A stretch of 64,000 nt of DNA from Acholoe squamosa. Lineage: Eukaryota > Annelida > Polychaeta > Phyllodocida > Polynoidae. The stretch covers positions 54,178,785 through 54,242,784 of the forward strand of contig OX439039.1 of assembly GCA_949317995.1 (NCBI GenBank), read 5' to 3'. Under the pieces are notes generated by a model. That model did no database searches. It was not told the origin of the DNA and saw only the letters and a program-made list of their open reading frames with translations. The translations under genes and the position numbers were made by a program. Shown here in pieces: positions 1 to 11,359 of this stretch; the first letter of the stretch is position 1, and every line of letters begins with the position of its first letter.

Positions 1-554
1 GAGGTGTCCTTGGATACTACGGGCTGTAGTCTTTGATGTCTTGTGATGTGTTTTTGGGGGCCCAGGGAAGCAACGGTGTTAGGTTTTTGGTACTCTAAGG
101 GGGCTGCAATAGAAGTCTGGGAGGTATTTGGACGGCGGAAGCCTTCATAGAATGCTAGCATGTTTTTGGATCGTTCTTGAAGTACTAAGGGGCCTGTGAT
201 GGATGTCCTGACCTCGTTAGGAGAGAGCAGCTCGGCAGGGTTTGAGTAACGCAGCATGTGCTCGGCCTGTTACTGCCACTCAGTGAGCTGCTCATTAGCT
301 GGTCCACTGCAGACCTTGGTCAGCCCCACATACATAGATGAGGAAAAGGTCCAGATAACACTAGTAACACCTGCCTACAACTACTTCAGCAATATGGCGT
401 TTTTACTACCAGAACTTAGCATCACTCGGCTTGACAGTGTACCAATGTAGCAAGCCCGCTTTTGGCCAAGTCAGTTTTTGCTCAAATAAGCTGGTTTAGG
501 GCGGGCAGAATACAATTCATGGTTTTATAATAGGTGGGGCAAATGGTAGGTTTT
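1..554. other. Unannotated intergenic DNA
   Basis: No coding exon with convincing splice sites, RNA gene or repeat unit was recognised. A 64-codon open frame at 256-450 has no Kozak context, no recognised domain and no splice support, and is treated as chance. Confidence 0.5.
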
Positions 555-760
555 AAGTCAGGGCCACATTGGGTTGCCTAATAGGACAAACTGAACTGAG
601 AATGTTGGGCTCCCGACAGTTTGTGTCGTCAGCAAGATGTGTCCGCCACATCAGGCTAACTGATTTTGGCACAGATCAGCTTAAAAATGGGCAAACACTT
701 TGGGCACAGATTGGTTTCAAAGTGGGTCCCCTGAATCAGGCCTAGATCAGTTCCAAAGAT
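555..760 (-). repeat. Dispersed repeat, first copy of an inverted pair
   Basis: This segment resembles the reverse complement of 1370-1575. Shared blocks include GGCACAGATCAG, GACAGTTT and GGGCCACA in the same order. The two copies face each other across about 600 bp. No coding content was seen. Divergence is high enough that the insertions are old. Confidence 0.5.
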
Positions 761-1327
761 GATTGTCCACATTGGGCTGAGGATGGGTTTGCATAAGGCA
801 TACTCAGCTGGGAGTTCTGAACTTTGCAACTAGATGACCCGACTATATCTAATGTACAGCTTTCTCCCAATTCAGGATGGATTTCCTTTAGTATGATATA
901 ATAAATATAGGCAATTGAATCATATAAATTGTAACAGTACACAGAATTTCTCAGACTTTGGATCTACTTGCAAAATACATTTGAAATGTGCAAAGTTAGG
1001 TGATGCCAGCAGTTTGTTATGTGACTGCACCATCGCTGTGGTAATCCATTTATAGTAATTATTGAAGCATGCTTCCCATTGGGAGGAACTATGAACTTGA
1101 AGGCCAGCATGTTACCAGACTAGGTCAGGTTGACATGCCTGGCCAACTAAGTTCAAATTGATGATTCTACTGTATTATGGAGATGGAGAGAGTAATACAG
1201 TATGTTTGGTCTCCTTGTAACTGTGGAGGCAGAGGGAGAAGGGCTACCACCTGGGGGCTAGTAGCACATTTTCAGGGTTCAAAACTTTAGAAAATGAGGA
1301 AAAATTGGATTTTCTATAATATCTATC

Positions 1328-1573
1328 CCAGGTGGCACCACCGAATTGGATAGCCCCCTTTTAGCCACACCAAAAACCCATGTTAAACCCAAAGCGGTCA
1401 ACCCACTCTGACACTGATCTGTGCCCATATTATTAGCCCACTGTGGCCCACACAACTCACTGAGGACAAAAAAACTGTCAGCAGCCCATCGGTTAGCCCA
1501 GTGCAGCCCATGTCAGAGGACACACCAAATATAGTGTTGGTCACAGTAGGGCCACACCATATTTGCTACCTGG
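1328..1573 (+). mobile_element. Putative MITE-like copy of the same repeat
   Basis: The left end reads CCCAGGTGGCA and the right end TGCTACCTGGG, giving a short imperfect terminal inverted repeat. The interior matches the inverted copy at 555-760. No clear target duplication was found, so superfamily is not assigned. Confidence 0.4.
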
Positions 1574-1934
1574 GTAGTTGAAAGAGAGACCTAACAATCA
1601 ACTTTGGGAGCACCATTACTTGGACACGTATATCAAGTCAGGGATTACAGTATAATAAAAATGCATAGAGACTATCTGAATTGGTGGGCAGTGAGAATTC
1701 TGGTTAATCTCTATGTGTTTGGCCTGAAGAGAGTGTGAGTTTGAGCATGGAGGATAGACTTGATGGGTTGAGCCAACAAAAAGGGGCCTGGTACTATTAA
1801 TGCAATTAATGCTTTTGCATAATGCACATACTTTGCACGCGTTGTATCAGCTGGCATTGTTGGGCGCAAATTAATGTTAAATTGCTGAAGGTGTCAAAAT
1901 CATAAGAGAGAGGGAAAATTCATAGCCAGTATTA

Positions 1935-2045
1935 TTATATGGCTAATATCGATGACACTATAGATTAGTACTACTTACTCCGTATTCAATGGGGGGGTGG
2001 AATACGATCCTCGCATATTCAGCAGCGCCATTTTGAAATTTATAC
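1935..2045 (+). repeat. Dispersed repeat related to 46450-46580
   Basis: Contains CCGTATTCAATGGGG and CTATAGATTAGTACTA, and matches in inverse orientation the segment near 46500 that carries CCCCATTGAATACGG and TAGTACTAATCTATAG. The two copies differ by scattered substitutions. Function unknown; a transposon relic is likely. Confidence 0.5.
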
Positions 2046-2376
2046 AGAGCTAACTAGTTTCGTATTTAGGTATGGTTATTAGAAGTTTTACGGTAAAAAA
2101 ACAATGATTGAACTAGTTAAATAATATGTTATGAATTGTTTAAGGTATATCTATGTATTAGCGCCATGTTAAAAAAGAAGATATTGTCCTGCGCAAGGAA
2201 CATTTATATCGAAACTAAAAGCAGCGGCTAGCTCCGTATCACATGACCTACTTCGTCGAGCAAGGTGTCATGCCGAATCAAAACAAACCGGGACGAGTCT
2301 ATGCCTTCAAAACCAGTAAATATTGTTGAAATCCTTTATTTAAAAGCAATTTAAACCCGTGGGCCATATAATAAAT

Positions 2377-2476
2377 GCAAATGTCCACTCCCGTGAATAA
2401 TTTCGCATCGTATTCACAGAGGTGAGGCTGTCCGTATTCAACTCAGCCGAAATTATTCACGGGAGTGGACATTTGC
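2377..2476. repeat. Perfect 29-bp-arm foldback
   Basis: Positions 2377-2405 are the exact reverse complement of 2448-2476, separated by 42 bp. Flanking A/T-rich sequence extends the symmetry imperfectly. The arms include TGTCCACTCCCGTGAATAAT. Such a palindrome is typical of foldback or MITE-type elements; no transposase is present. Confidence 0.75.
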
Positions 2477-3403
2477 TTATTTACTATATAGTGTCCTACA
2501 GAATATGGTAATCCACTAGGTTAAAGCCAGTGGTGATATCAGTATACTCAGTCGTCCCACCACACCCTTGCCTGCACCCAACATGACATTCGATGACAAA
2601 TGAAAGGGAACTAGGATCAAAGACATCAGACAGATCTAGGTGCCCAGGTGGGTCAGGTGGGCCTTTTCAGGTCAGGTGCTTGTCGAAGGATGTCATCATC
2701 AATGCAGTAATGCCAGTTATTCATCTTTTCCTTAGTGGAAGTATTGATAAACCCAGACTTAATCCTAGAAGTGCTGTGGGCAATCCTTCCGCGATCCAGT
2801 GACATATTGTAGTAAATTCAAGGTAGGCTGATAGTCTGAACTCCTATTCAGTAGACCATACATAGAAGCATTCTGAATCTACTCTCTCCGTTCCAAGGGA
2901 CGTATAGACATACATGTGCTCTGACATCGAGAATTAAAACATGTCATATTAATACTTGAACCATACTTTGACAGAGAGTGAAAAAAGGATGACTGGTGGG
3001 TGAGGCATTAGTTTGTGACAACATCAGTATAAGGCAATTGAAATGTGAATTAAAATGGAGGGCACACATCTAGATATAGTGAGTTGTGAGTGGGTGGTGA
3101 AATCTGTATGCATGGACATGCTCCATCTAGTTCCCACTCAGCTATGACCAAAGCTAAGGTAAGCCCTTAAGGTGAAGCCCTAGTTGATACAGCCGTAGGT
3201 GAAAGAGTCATGATTGATCATCCCCTATTCAACGCCTGACCTAAATTGACCACCTGTTAACAGGAGACAATCGGGTTATACCACGACATAAGTGGTAGGG
3301 ACGACTAAGGTCACCACTATAGAAGCTGACAAAGCTAAACAGGAGTAGTGCTAGGGACACTAAAGGAAGATGTTGCCTTGCCTTGGAGGCAGTCTTAATA
3401 ACA

Positions 3404-3405
<2 letters not shown>

Positions 3406-3468
<63 letters not shown>
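3406..3468. repeat. (TA)n microsatellite
   Basis: 63 bp of uninterrupted TA dinucleotide repeat. Confidence 0.97.
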
Positions 3469-3470
<2 letters not shown>

Positions 3471-3860
3471 TTGATTCCCATCAAGCAATGAACAATGGGA
3501 GTATTATCTTCTGTGAAGCTTCTCTGCCTTTCTGAGACAGTCATGTAACATTCTGAACGTCTATAGGTGTTGCTAGAAATTCTGCAGAAATTGATAACTA
3601 TTTAACGCAGGCTTTCTTAGCATATATACCATTTGTAATATGGCACTGGCAGAATTCACACACCTATAATTGTTTCTGTGCCTTGTTTGCATTAATTTAA
3701 AAACTGATTTACTACATAATTATCTGAAAACACCCTTTGTCTACAGTTCTCGCATGACCTGTCCATTAATGCCTGCAAGCAGGACCTATACCGGAAAATT
3801 TTCTCATTCTCAACTCTGCAAATCCGATATAACCTGCCTTGAACTATTGAAGGGTTGCAT

Positions 3861-4163
3861 AAAGCCTTGTGTCCACAGAGCGATAAAATAAGTGGAATGT
3901 AGTGGGAATAGGGACCTTAATGCACCCTGCGCTAAAGGCCTTTTTCGCAGATCCTGTCACATTATTGGTACCAACAAAATTTCCGATGATAAAACCACTT
4001 TTTTTCATCCATTCCCGATGATATAACCAATTTTGTTGTCCATTCCCAACGACGAAAATCAAACATGTTAGATATTATCGTCGGAAATGGACGATAAAAG
4101 CGTTTATGTCGTCGGCAATTTTGTCGGCACCAAATTCTATCGCCATGTGGACACACGGCTTAT
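3861..4163. mobile_element. Putative MITE with GTGTCCAC-type ends
   Basis: The left end (AAGCCTTGTGTCCACAGAGC) and the inverted right end (AAGCCGTGTGTCCACATGGC) match at 16 of 20 positions. The interior holds degenerate copies of an ATTCCCGATGATAAAACCA-type motif. No transposase ORF. Target duplication not resolved. Confidence 0.5.
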
Positions 4164-4965
4164 TACCCAGATGTACTTTATATAGTCAGTAGACGCAACA
4201 AGGTTACATCCATGCATCTTATTTAATGGATGTGATGCATTAAATACACTAAAGGAGGATTTAAAAGTACTAAATTTGCAATGCACTGCAACGTTGAAAT
4301 ACCAAAATCTTGAACTTCTCAAGGCAACACGTTGACTGAGTGTGTAAGGGTAAATTCACCTGACATTGCTACTGGGGCTTTTTTCGGCTTGCAGGAATTG
4401 TAGCTCTATTCTGATTGCAAGGAAAGCCATAGAGAGGCTCAGACACTGGAGACAAATGGGGAATGTAACTGCTGTGTAGCCTAGCTGTTTTGTAGGAATG
4501 TGTAGGTGAGAAAATGAAAGAAGAGGATAAATCTTTGGAACAAAAAAAAAAGACAGAGACAAATTGACAAACGCCTGTACACAGTGGCCTAGCTGCGTGA
4601 ATCTAGCCTCCAGGGTGTAGACTTATGGCCACTTGTATATGACACCTGAAGACTAATTATGACGTATATCTATGGCAAGATTATAGACACCATCAGTGTC
4701 TTTTTTTTAAATGACGCCCTTTCACCCTGACATCTGACTCGAGTTTCCGGCCCCGTTCCACTAGAATATTAGATTTTAGGGCCTGTCGTCCTTGCGCTGG
4801 CTTCAAAGGTTCATCATCATCTGACTAAAATATTCCTTTTATCTGATTTTGACAAAGTGTTTTTTTTTTTGCCAAAACCTTAGCTCCAAAATCTTTGCTC
4901 TTTAAGCACGACGTGGTACAATAATGCCTATAGATTGGTCGCCGTGGTGTATGAATGTAGCCCAG
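4164..4965. other. Intergenic DNA without recognised genes
   Basis: Contains short homopolymer runs and small chance ORFs on the minus strand at 4137-4562. No splice-supported exon, RNA gene or clear repeat boundary was seen. Confidence 0.4.
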
Positions 4966-5317
4966 ATGAGTAACTCACCAGGACTACACCCATGCATCCT
5001 GCCAGAAGAATGAGTAACTCACCAGGACTACATCCATGCATCCTGGCAGAAGAATGAGTAACTCACCAGGACTACATCCATGCATCCTGGCAGAAGAATG
5101 AGTAACTCACCAGGACTACATCCATGCATCCTGGCAGAAGAATGAGTAACTCACCAGGACTACATCCATGCATCCTGGCAGAAGAATGAGTAACTCACCA
5201 GGACTACATTCATGCATCCTGGCAGAAGAATGAGTAACTCACCAGGACTACATCCATGCATCCTGGCAGAAGAATGAGTAACTCACCAGGACTACATCCA
5301 TGCATCCTGGCAGAAGA
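4966..5317. repeat. Satellite, 8 copies of a 44-bp unit
   Basis: Units start at 4966, 5010, 5054, 5098, 5142, 5186, 5230 and 5274, exactly 44 bp apart, each beginning ATGAGTAACTCACCAGGACT. Only a handful of substitutions separate the copies, mostly in the first and sixth. The spurious minus-strand ORF over this array is a product of the repeat. Confidence 0.97.
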
Positions 5318-6122
5318 ATAGCAAGACGATCTGCATTGGTACATGATAAGGATCAAAGAACATGAGCTGTTTTCTAAGCATCGTGCGGCCCCTAAAGAGT
5401 AAAGAAGTGTAGCTATAGGTGTCGATCTAGAGGCAACAGTTGAGATGGGATTTGTCACAGTGTGAGTTATGCCTCTTACCTAGATCTATGTTAGGTGTAG
5501 CCGGCGGGGAGAACTCAATGTCGAAATGACAAAGGTTTTAAGAGACACTATTTCAACACATGTCTACTTTATGATCAAAATAGGTGAGAGCTTGCTGTGG
5601 GCGGTATATTGTCGACATATCACCGACAAGAAATAGGGCTGCTTTAGAAGTAGGCCAGTAAAGGTCAAGAGAGTATTTTATATCTATTTGAGATGATTTT
5701 CCTGACTGGCCTTCACAAACCTTTTGTAGACGGGTTTACATTACCATAACATTGTTGGCTTATGCGTTATTTTTGTAGACATATTGATATAAGTATATTA
5801 TTACAAGGGACGTCCTCTCCTTTTTTTGAGGGGACGGGGCTCTTGCACTGAAGAGCCTAAGCATCGTGCTACATGTATTTTGTTAATGTCATTTTAAGCG
5901 CCAGTCTCAAATAAGCGCCGGAATAAGGGGATGTTGAAATAACTCTTAAACAATAAATATAAACCTCGAATTAGTGTCTGTCTTGTATAAGGGCCGGGGG
6001 TAATAACCCCTTTAAATCTAGCGCTGGGGGGTTTTCACGAAGGCCTACCAGACCTTAGTATGGTTACCAAGTGGTTCCGCCATGGCTTGATCTGGTACCA
6101 TGCGAGATGAGCACTGGTATCA
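5318..6122. other. Intergenic DNA without recognised genes
   Basis: Read on both strands; no exon with good splice signals and no recognisable repeat was found. Confidence 0.4.
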
Positions 6123-6260
6123 ATTACACTGGGCCCCTTGTGTTCATCGGCAGACACTGCTGCGCTTCGCTCCGCTGACGTGTTCTCCTAGATTACACTG
6201 GGCCCCTTGTGTTCATCGGCAGACACTGCTGCGCTTCGCTCCGCTGACGTGTTCTCCTAG
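6123..6260 (+). repeat. Tandem duplication of a 69-bp unit
   Basis: Two near-identical 69-bp copies (starts 6123 and 6192), each starting ATTACACTGGGCCCCTTGTG. Because 69 is a multiple of 3 the duplicated frame stays open, producing a 75-codon ORF at 6100-6327 that is probably not a gene. Confidence 0.95.
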
Positions 6261-6582
6261 GTTAAGACGCCCAGCGAGAACCGACGGGCACCAGTCTATG
6301 GTATCAATGAGCCAGTACGATGGTTAAGGGTTGGCTGTGGAGTGGTACCCAAGTAGGTGGTGAGTCGCTCAGTGGGCGGCAGTGAGTGAATGAGTACTTG
6401 GCTCTATCAGAAAACAGGTTATACTGCGAGGGATAGAAGGGCAGATAGAGAGGTACAGTCATGAAGGGAAACAGCCCGGGGGAAACAGACAGAAACAGAG
6501 AGACAGACAGAGAGAGTAACAGAGACAAAGAGACAGGTGTCTAGATATGAAAGACACACTAGGTCGCACCTTGGCAGCAATG

Positions 6583-6736
6583 CAGGGGCGTAGGAAGCAT
6601 TTTTTTTTTTTTGGGGGGGGGGCCTGGGGTCTCGGTTGGGGGGGGCCACTATATCTTTATATAGGCTTATATAAGGAACCTCTTCATTATTGGGGGGGCA
6701 GGCCCCCCTGCCCCCCCCCCTTTTCCTACGCCCGTG
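6583..6736. mobile_element. hAT-like MITE, 5-bp target duplication
   Basis: The ends read CAGGGGCGTAGGAA and TTCCTACGCCCGTG, an imperfect inverted repeat, flanked by CAATG at 6578-6582 and 6737-6741. The interior has G runs and C runs and matches the copy at 28881-29031 in opposite orientation. CAGGGGCG termini are typical of hAT elements; a 5-bp duplication fits the 5-bp hAT lineage rather than the usual 8 bp. Confidence 0.7.
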
Positions 6737-6776
6737 CAATGTGATTGTTTTGTATGTGCTTTATTTTATATTTGAA

Positions 6777-7089
6777 CAGAGGTGTATAAGCATTGGGGGG
6801 GTGGGGGGGGGGATCCAGCTGGAGCCTCACCGCAACCACCTTAAATTGTCGGCTTGGTCACGATGACACCTATACATACCCATATAGACTTTGTAGTGAA
6901 GAGTTATTTTGGGTGAATTTTAGGTCTAATTGGAGGCTCAAGCCCCCATTTTCCCCATCCCATTATAATTTCCATCTACTTTTACTATAGGAATTTAGGA
7001 GGTCCATACATACTCAGGCCCCACCTGCTCTGTGATTGGTAGAGGGAGGCCCCCTGCCCCCCCCCAACCTTTTTTTTCTTATGCCCCTG
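6777..7089 (+). mobile_element. hAT-like nonautonomous element
   Basis: Starts CAGAGGTGTATAAG and ends CTTATGCCCCTG. Shares its interior with 8467-8942 (AATTGTCGGCT, the GGTCTAATT/GGATCTGACTT region, CATACTCAGGCCCCACCT). No clear target duplication; the left end is degraded. Lies directly upstream of the predicted exon at 7140. Confidence 0.65.
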
Positions 7090-7139
7090 TATCATGGAGA
7101 TGACCATGCGATTTATTCAAATTTTCTCCTTCTCCTGAG

Positions 7140-7315
7140 ACAAAGGCACAGGGAATAACGGGTATAAAGACATGACTGAAGAGTGTAAGTGGGTCTGGGC
7201 TGCTCATAACTTAAACACCGTGTGTGATGAGGGCTGCACGAGTGGCTCCCACATGCCAGACACACTGAACCAGGGCTCTGTGTACACTTTGATCGAGAAC
7301 CGAATCTACACCAGG
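7140..7315 (+). CDS. Predicted internal exon of unknown gene
   Basis: 176 nt with a consensus-like acceptor and a GTATGT donor. Encodes about 58 residues with three cysteines in short spacing (C, then C-x3-C), suggesting an extracellular or secreted segment. Codon use is normal for coding DNA, unlike the surrounding transposon sequence. Confidence 0.5.
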
Positions 7316-7711
7316 GTATGTCTCTGAGCGCTTCGTGCCTGTACTAGCTGTTCTTTTCGGAATTATAGAGTCTGATTATTATATTGTGACAAAGGAATAG
7401 CAGGGCAGAGGTCGTCAGAGCGCTGATGGGAGAGGGCCTGAAGCGGAGATAACACTCTGTATATGCCTTAATGCCTGACTAAAACAGGAAGCTTGCTTAT
7501 GGGTGGACAGTGTCCACTGTCGTAGCTTAAAAACATACTACGAGTTAAACTGGCATTTGTAGTCGTAGTTTGTCAGTTTAAGGAATGACGTACTGAGAGT
7601 CTGCTATCGACCTTGTTGCCATCTCGTAACAGAATGTCCCACTTTTCTCTACAGTCTCCACACACTCCCAGTCACACCATGTTTAGAGCAAAACACAACA
7701 AAAAGAAATAA
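7140..7711 (+). CDS. 3' end of an unknown gene, two predicted exons
   Basis: Exon one (7140-7315) follows a pyrimidine-rich tract ending CTCCTGAG and stops at CCAGG|GTATGT. It stays open in a phase entering with two bases of a split codon and encodes a cysteine-bearing stretch including EECKWVWAAHN and VCDEGC. Exon two (7655-7711) follows ACTTTTCTCTACAG, continues in phase 0 for 18 residues ending HNKKK, and its TAA overlaps an AATAAA signal at 7707-7712. The consistent phase, splice sites and coincident polyA signal support a real gene end. Upstream exons were not found and may lie left of the window. The family is not recognised. Confidence 0.5.
7655..7711 (+). CDS. Predicted terminal exon of unknown gene
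   Basis: Follows a strong polypyrimidine tract (CCCACTTTTCTCTACAG). Reads SPHTPSHTMFRAKHNKKK then TAA. The stop lies inside the AATAAA polyadenylation signal, so the 3' UTR would be very short. Confidence 0.45.
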   Translation, partial: SPHTPSHTMFRAKHNKKK

Positions 7712-7712
7712 A
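7707..7712 (+). terminator. AATAAA polyadenylation signal
   Basis: Canonical hexamer overlapping the stop codon of the predicted terminal exon; the expected cleavage region is about 7720-7740. Confidence 0.45.
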
Positions 7713-8466
7713 GACATTCTGCTACAGCTGCGGCCTCACTATGCAGCTTCGGTCATGTTAGGTCCGACAGTAGTCTAGCTATTAGTCATGTGAACTGCTC
7801 TCACAGGGAACTGAGTGCTGTCAAGCCAGGCAATATTTTAGGGACTGGTGAGCGTCTTTGGCATTTTGCTAAGAATTTCCTTCGATATATCAGCATTCAT
7901 TATGTTGCATACTAATTTGTCTTGGCTCCCTTTTTTTTTTGTCCAATCTGTATACTTAATGTGAATTCCAAGAGGGTGTTATTAATTACACTCTCTTATG
8001 TTCTTGGAGAGTCTGGAAAAGCCATTTTTGCACAATGCATATTTACAGAAATCGAGGGAATCCTTTCTTTTCTATGATTTTGTTGGGGTTGGTCATTCTA
8101 AACACGAAATACCTCGGTGTAACTTCTTAGCCCTTTAAGCTTTTGAAACTGACATCAGGGTTGAATGCAAAAATCATTAGAAATAACTCTTTAACTAGAT
8201 ATAATGATCCTTGACAATAATTTCTTCAGCATAGTCCAATGCACTGTGGTCGTTCAATTTTGCCTCTTCTTCAACATAGAGGAAATAGCTGTTGAACCAC
8301 ATCATGTCCGTGATGAATAAATCAGTATTGGAATGTGTTTTGCATTACGACTGCAAAATTTAATTCGGTGCGACCTGATGAGCCAAGTCGTCATATAATA
8401 AGAAATGAACTCGGGAGCTTATTTCAATATCTCTAACAGCAACACAGGCCTTAAATAGCCATTATG
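7713..8466. other. Intergenic DNA without recognised genes
   Basis: No exon, repeat boundary or RNA gene recognised. Confidence 0.4.
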
Positions 8467-8942
8467 CAGAGGTGTAGGAAGTAAATCTTCATTGGGGGGC
8501 CCGGCGAGGGCACCATCGCGACCACCTTGAATTGTCGGCTGATGCGTGATGGCATCTATTATTATGCGTATATAGAATTCATATAGAAAAGTAATTTTTG
8601 GTAAATTTTGGATCTGACTTTAGGCTCAGACCCCCATTTTCCCTTTTCAAGATTTTTTCAAGATTCAAGATGGCTTTATTGACTAATGTACAGGTACACT
8701 TATGTCAGCACCAGGTTTTCATTTACAATGTTGTAGACAGATTTTATATATGAGTATATACAGTTCACATCCTATGACATCACCATAATAATCTAATTTC
8801 AGATGTAAAGTTGTAGCTTCTTTTCCATTGTTTATGAGTTCTTGGAAAATATTGGGGGGGCCCAGACATACTCAGGCCCCACCTCCTTCTTGATTGGGGG
8901 GGCCCAGGCCCCCCTGGCCCCCCCCCTTTTCCTACGCCCCTG
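8467..8942 (+). mobile_element. hAT-like element carrying a nested insertion
   Basis: Ends read CAGAGGTGTAGGAAG and TTTTCCTACGCCCCTG, flanked by the perfect 5-bp duplication TTATG (8462-8466 and 8943-8947). Homologous to 6777-7089, except for about 200 extra bp at roughly 8650-8855 that begin near CAAGATTCAAGATGGCTTTA and have no counterpart in the sister copy. The extra segment is therefore a later insertion, possibly a retroposon fragment. Confidence 0.75.
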
Positions 8943-9049
8943 TTATGTTTATTGTCAGGGGTATTGAAATAAGCCCCTCGTCATTTCCTGGTGACTTTGA
9001 CTGAACCATAAAATCGAGCATGTGCCAAGTCTTATACACTAAAATTACC

Positions 9050-9212
9050 CCTGATGCGTCCTATAGGACTGTCAGAAGTTGGGGGGGGTGTCCTATAAGC
9101 GAGGATTTTCTACTATAGAACAGTACTAAAATGACCAAAATATAACCCCAGATATCTCCTATAGCATTTCCTTAAACTCAGGGTGCGTCCTATATGCGAG
9201 GATTAACGGTAG
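9050..9212 (-). repeat. Transposon fragment with GCGTCCTATA motifs
   Basis: Several GCGTCCTATA or GTCCTATA motifs, ending in GCGAGGATTAACGGTA. The motif and CGGTA end resemble one terminus of a MITE. The opposite end was not found. Confidence 0.4.
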
Positions 9213-9304
9213 CTGGTTTATTGGGCAAGATTTTGCAGTAAATTCCTATGTTAACCTGTGACGCAGATAACGTGTTTTCTACTTTTTCCCAGGGGCTTTT
9301 TGAT

Positions 9305-9486
9305 TGATTGATTGATTTGTGTTTTACAGCACTTTAGCGGCACTAAGTGGCTATCCCGTGCTTCACAGGTTGATAATTTAACAAAGGAATGTGTCAGTGC
9401 CCGCGCATAAGTGCACCACACACATTCTGAGGGGATAGGAAAGAGGAGATATAGACCCTTTTAAGTGGGCTAGGGAAGCCCGTTCC
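9305..9486 (-). repeat. Dispersed repeat A, diverged copy
   Basis: Begins with GATT tandem repeats and ends CTTTTAAGTGGGCTAGGGAAGCCC. The half from GTGTCAGTGCCCGCGCATAA to the end matches the reverse complement of 13846-14031. This copy has a different distal half, so it may be a subfamily. Confidence 0.6.
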
Positions 9487-9754
9487 CAGGGGCTTATTCC
9501 AACCCCAGAATTCAATATCCATGACAACAACATAGACTTTAAATCTCCAAGGAACCCATCATGTGTCATTACATCTACCTTAGGGTTTAAACGGTGATGA
9601 CTGCAGTGCTCTATGCCAAATTCTATGTGCATGATGCCATATTCATCGGTCATAGTGTCCACTCTCAGGGATATTTTTCTTAAGACCTTCGCCTCTCTAC
9701 TAAGATAACCTGGAATTTTCAGATTATGACTTAGTTGAAATAAGCCCCAGGATC

Positions 9755-9820
9755 AGGAGCGTAGGGAAAAGGGGGGGGGGCAGGGGAGCCTGCCTTCCCC
9801 CCCCCCCAATAATTTCAGAA
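9755..9820. mobile_element. hAT-like fragment
   Basis: GGAGCGTAGGGAAAAGG followed by G runs and C runs resembles one end of the CAGGGGCGTAGGAA family. The other terminus is missing. Confidence 0.35.
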
Positions 9821-10309
9821 ATGATGACCCTAGGCCATCAATTTGAGGATGGGGTCATCATTTTGAACCAACACATTTTGCAACGAGATGCATATTCCAA
9901 TGGGCAGTGGTGTAATTTGTTTTACACTGTATGTCATCTCATAGGTAATTTCACTGATAAGTGATATACTTATCCACATCACAAATGTTGCAATAGCCAT
10001 TTATATGTACATGGAATGGGCATACATCATCAAGATATTTCACTCAAGTAATTTAAAGGAAGCTATGGGCTTTATGTATGCATGGACACCTTTTGTGTGT
10101 CTAAAGGCATGGTTAGAAATGCATGAATTAGCTGTCAAATGCTGTTCACATGTATTTACCCTAATAAATTAGGAGGAGGTAATTCTAAATTTGATGTGCT
10201 TCTTATTTCATAATAAATGGAAATTAGATTTAATGTTACAGTCATCAAATTGACTACCCAGCCCAATCATATTGATTGCATTTCTTCCTCATGAAAGTTG
10301 AACAATTTG
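9821..10309. other. AT-rich intergenic DNA
   Basis: No coding potential seen. Motifs such as GGGTCATCA(A/T) recur here and inside the adjacent foldback, so this may be part of the same old element. Confidence 0.35.
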
Positions 10310-10955
10310 ATGACTTTGGGTCATCAATACAAGGACTTTAGTTCCTCATATTGAGATATCAGGACACAAAGTCCTCCGCACAGAGGACCATTTTCAGTAA
10401 TAGGTTTTCAGTGCACTACCACTAAATCATATATGTGATTGTATAGGAGCTTATATTAGGGAGGAATCTTTGACGACAGTATGCCTCTCCAGCAACTACT
10501 GAAATTTACCAAATCGTCAGTGAATTTCGGGATCTTCAGTTATATTGAAATAGGCCCCAGACTAGGCTTGCGGGCCTTGCGTATCCTGCAGTCACAAGGG
10601 AAAGGGGCATGATGATGTGTTTTATTGTTCTGAAGTTCAACTGGGGTATGTTCTTAGACAGAAATACCACTTTACACTGTTGTGTGGTGTCACTGGGTGC
10701 CCACAGAACCAGGCAAATGATTAATCTTTGGTCGCGACACAAACCACAATGTCACAAACCACGACAGTAAATATTGCAAGCCACTCTACCAGGGGTTAAT
10801 TTCAATATAACTGACGATCTTAATATTCGCAGACTGGAGGGTCAAACTGTCGTCAGAGATCCCTCCCTACACTGAAAATATAGGCCTCTAGGAGGGTGAT
10901 CTCTATTGATGACTTAATATCCTCTTTCCATGTTGATGACCCAAGGTACAAGGTA
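10310..10955. mobile_element. Large foldback element
   Basis: 10443-10558 is the imperfect reverse complement of 10788-10897: both carry GACGACAGT, CTCCAG and CAGTTATATTGAAAT in matching order. GGGTCATCAA motifs recur in mirrored positions further out. The single-copy centre is about 230 bp with no convincing ORF. It is a nonautonomous DNA transposon or foldback element. Confidence 0.6.
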
Positions 10956-11154
10956 CTCATCGTGATCATTTCCTATTACCTATTACCACAGGGATTTAAC
11001 ATCTGATACCGGGCTGATACCTACCAGAAAAATATTACATTTTCCCTCTAGAGGGAATGGTGTATTTGGGAGGAGGGGCAAGCCGGGGGGGCTAGGGAAT
11101 AGCAAGCAAACTGAGCTGGGAAATGGCCCACATAATAAATAAATAAAATTAGGT

Positions 11155-11359
11155 TCAGTCTAAGGGGACTGCCTGGAGTGCAGCGTCTAAAGGGGAAACA
11201 AAAAATAAACACCTTTCCTTTCCAACCACATGTCTGATAGGCCTCAGACTCTGTGGGGCAGAGGCTCCTGTGGGACTATACTGATATGTGCCTGTTCCAA
11301 GTCTTGAGTTGGTCATATTCCAAAAAGTAGGCAAGTGTCCAGAAAGTACCTGCGCCGAA
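11155..11359 (-). CDS. Exon 2 of predicted secreted protein
   Basis: 205 nt following CCTTCCCTGCTACCAG. Open throughout in the phase set by exon one, ending TGA at 11155-11157. No AATAAA was found close downstream on this strand, which weakens the call. Confidence 0.45.

Noticed and set aside
5210-5458. 82-codon minus-strand ORF
   Set aside because: Overlaps the 44-bp satellite; the repeated MHGCSPGELLILLP-type peptides come from the array.
6419-6744. ORFs on both strands over the hAT-like MITE
   Set aside because: Poly-Gly and poly-Pro from G runs and C runs inside a transposon.
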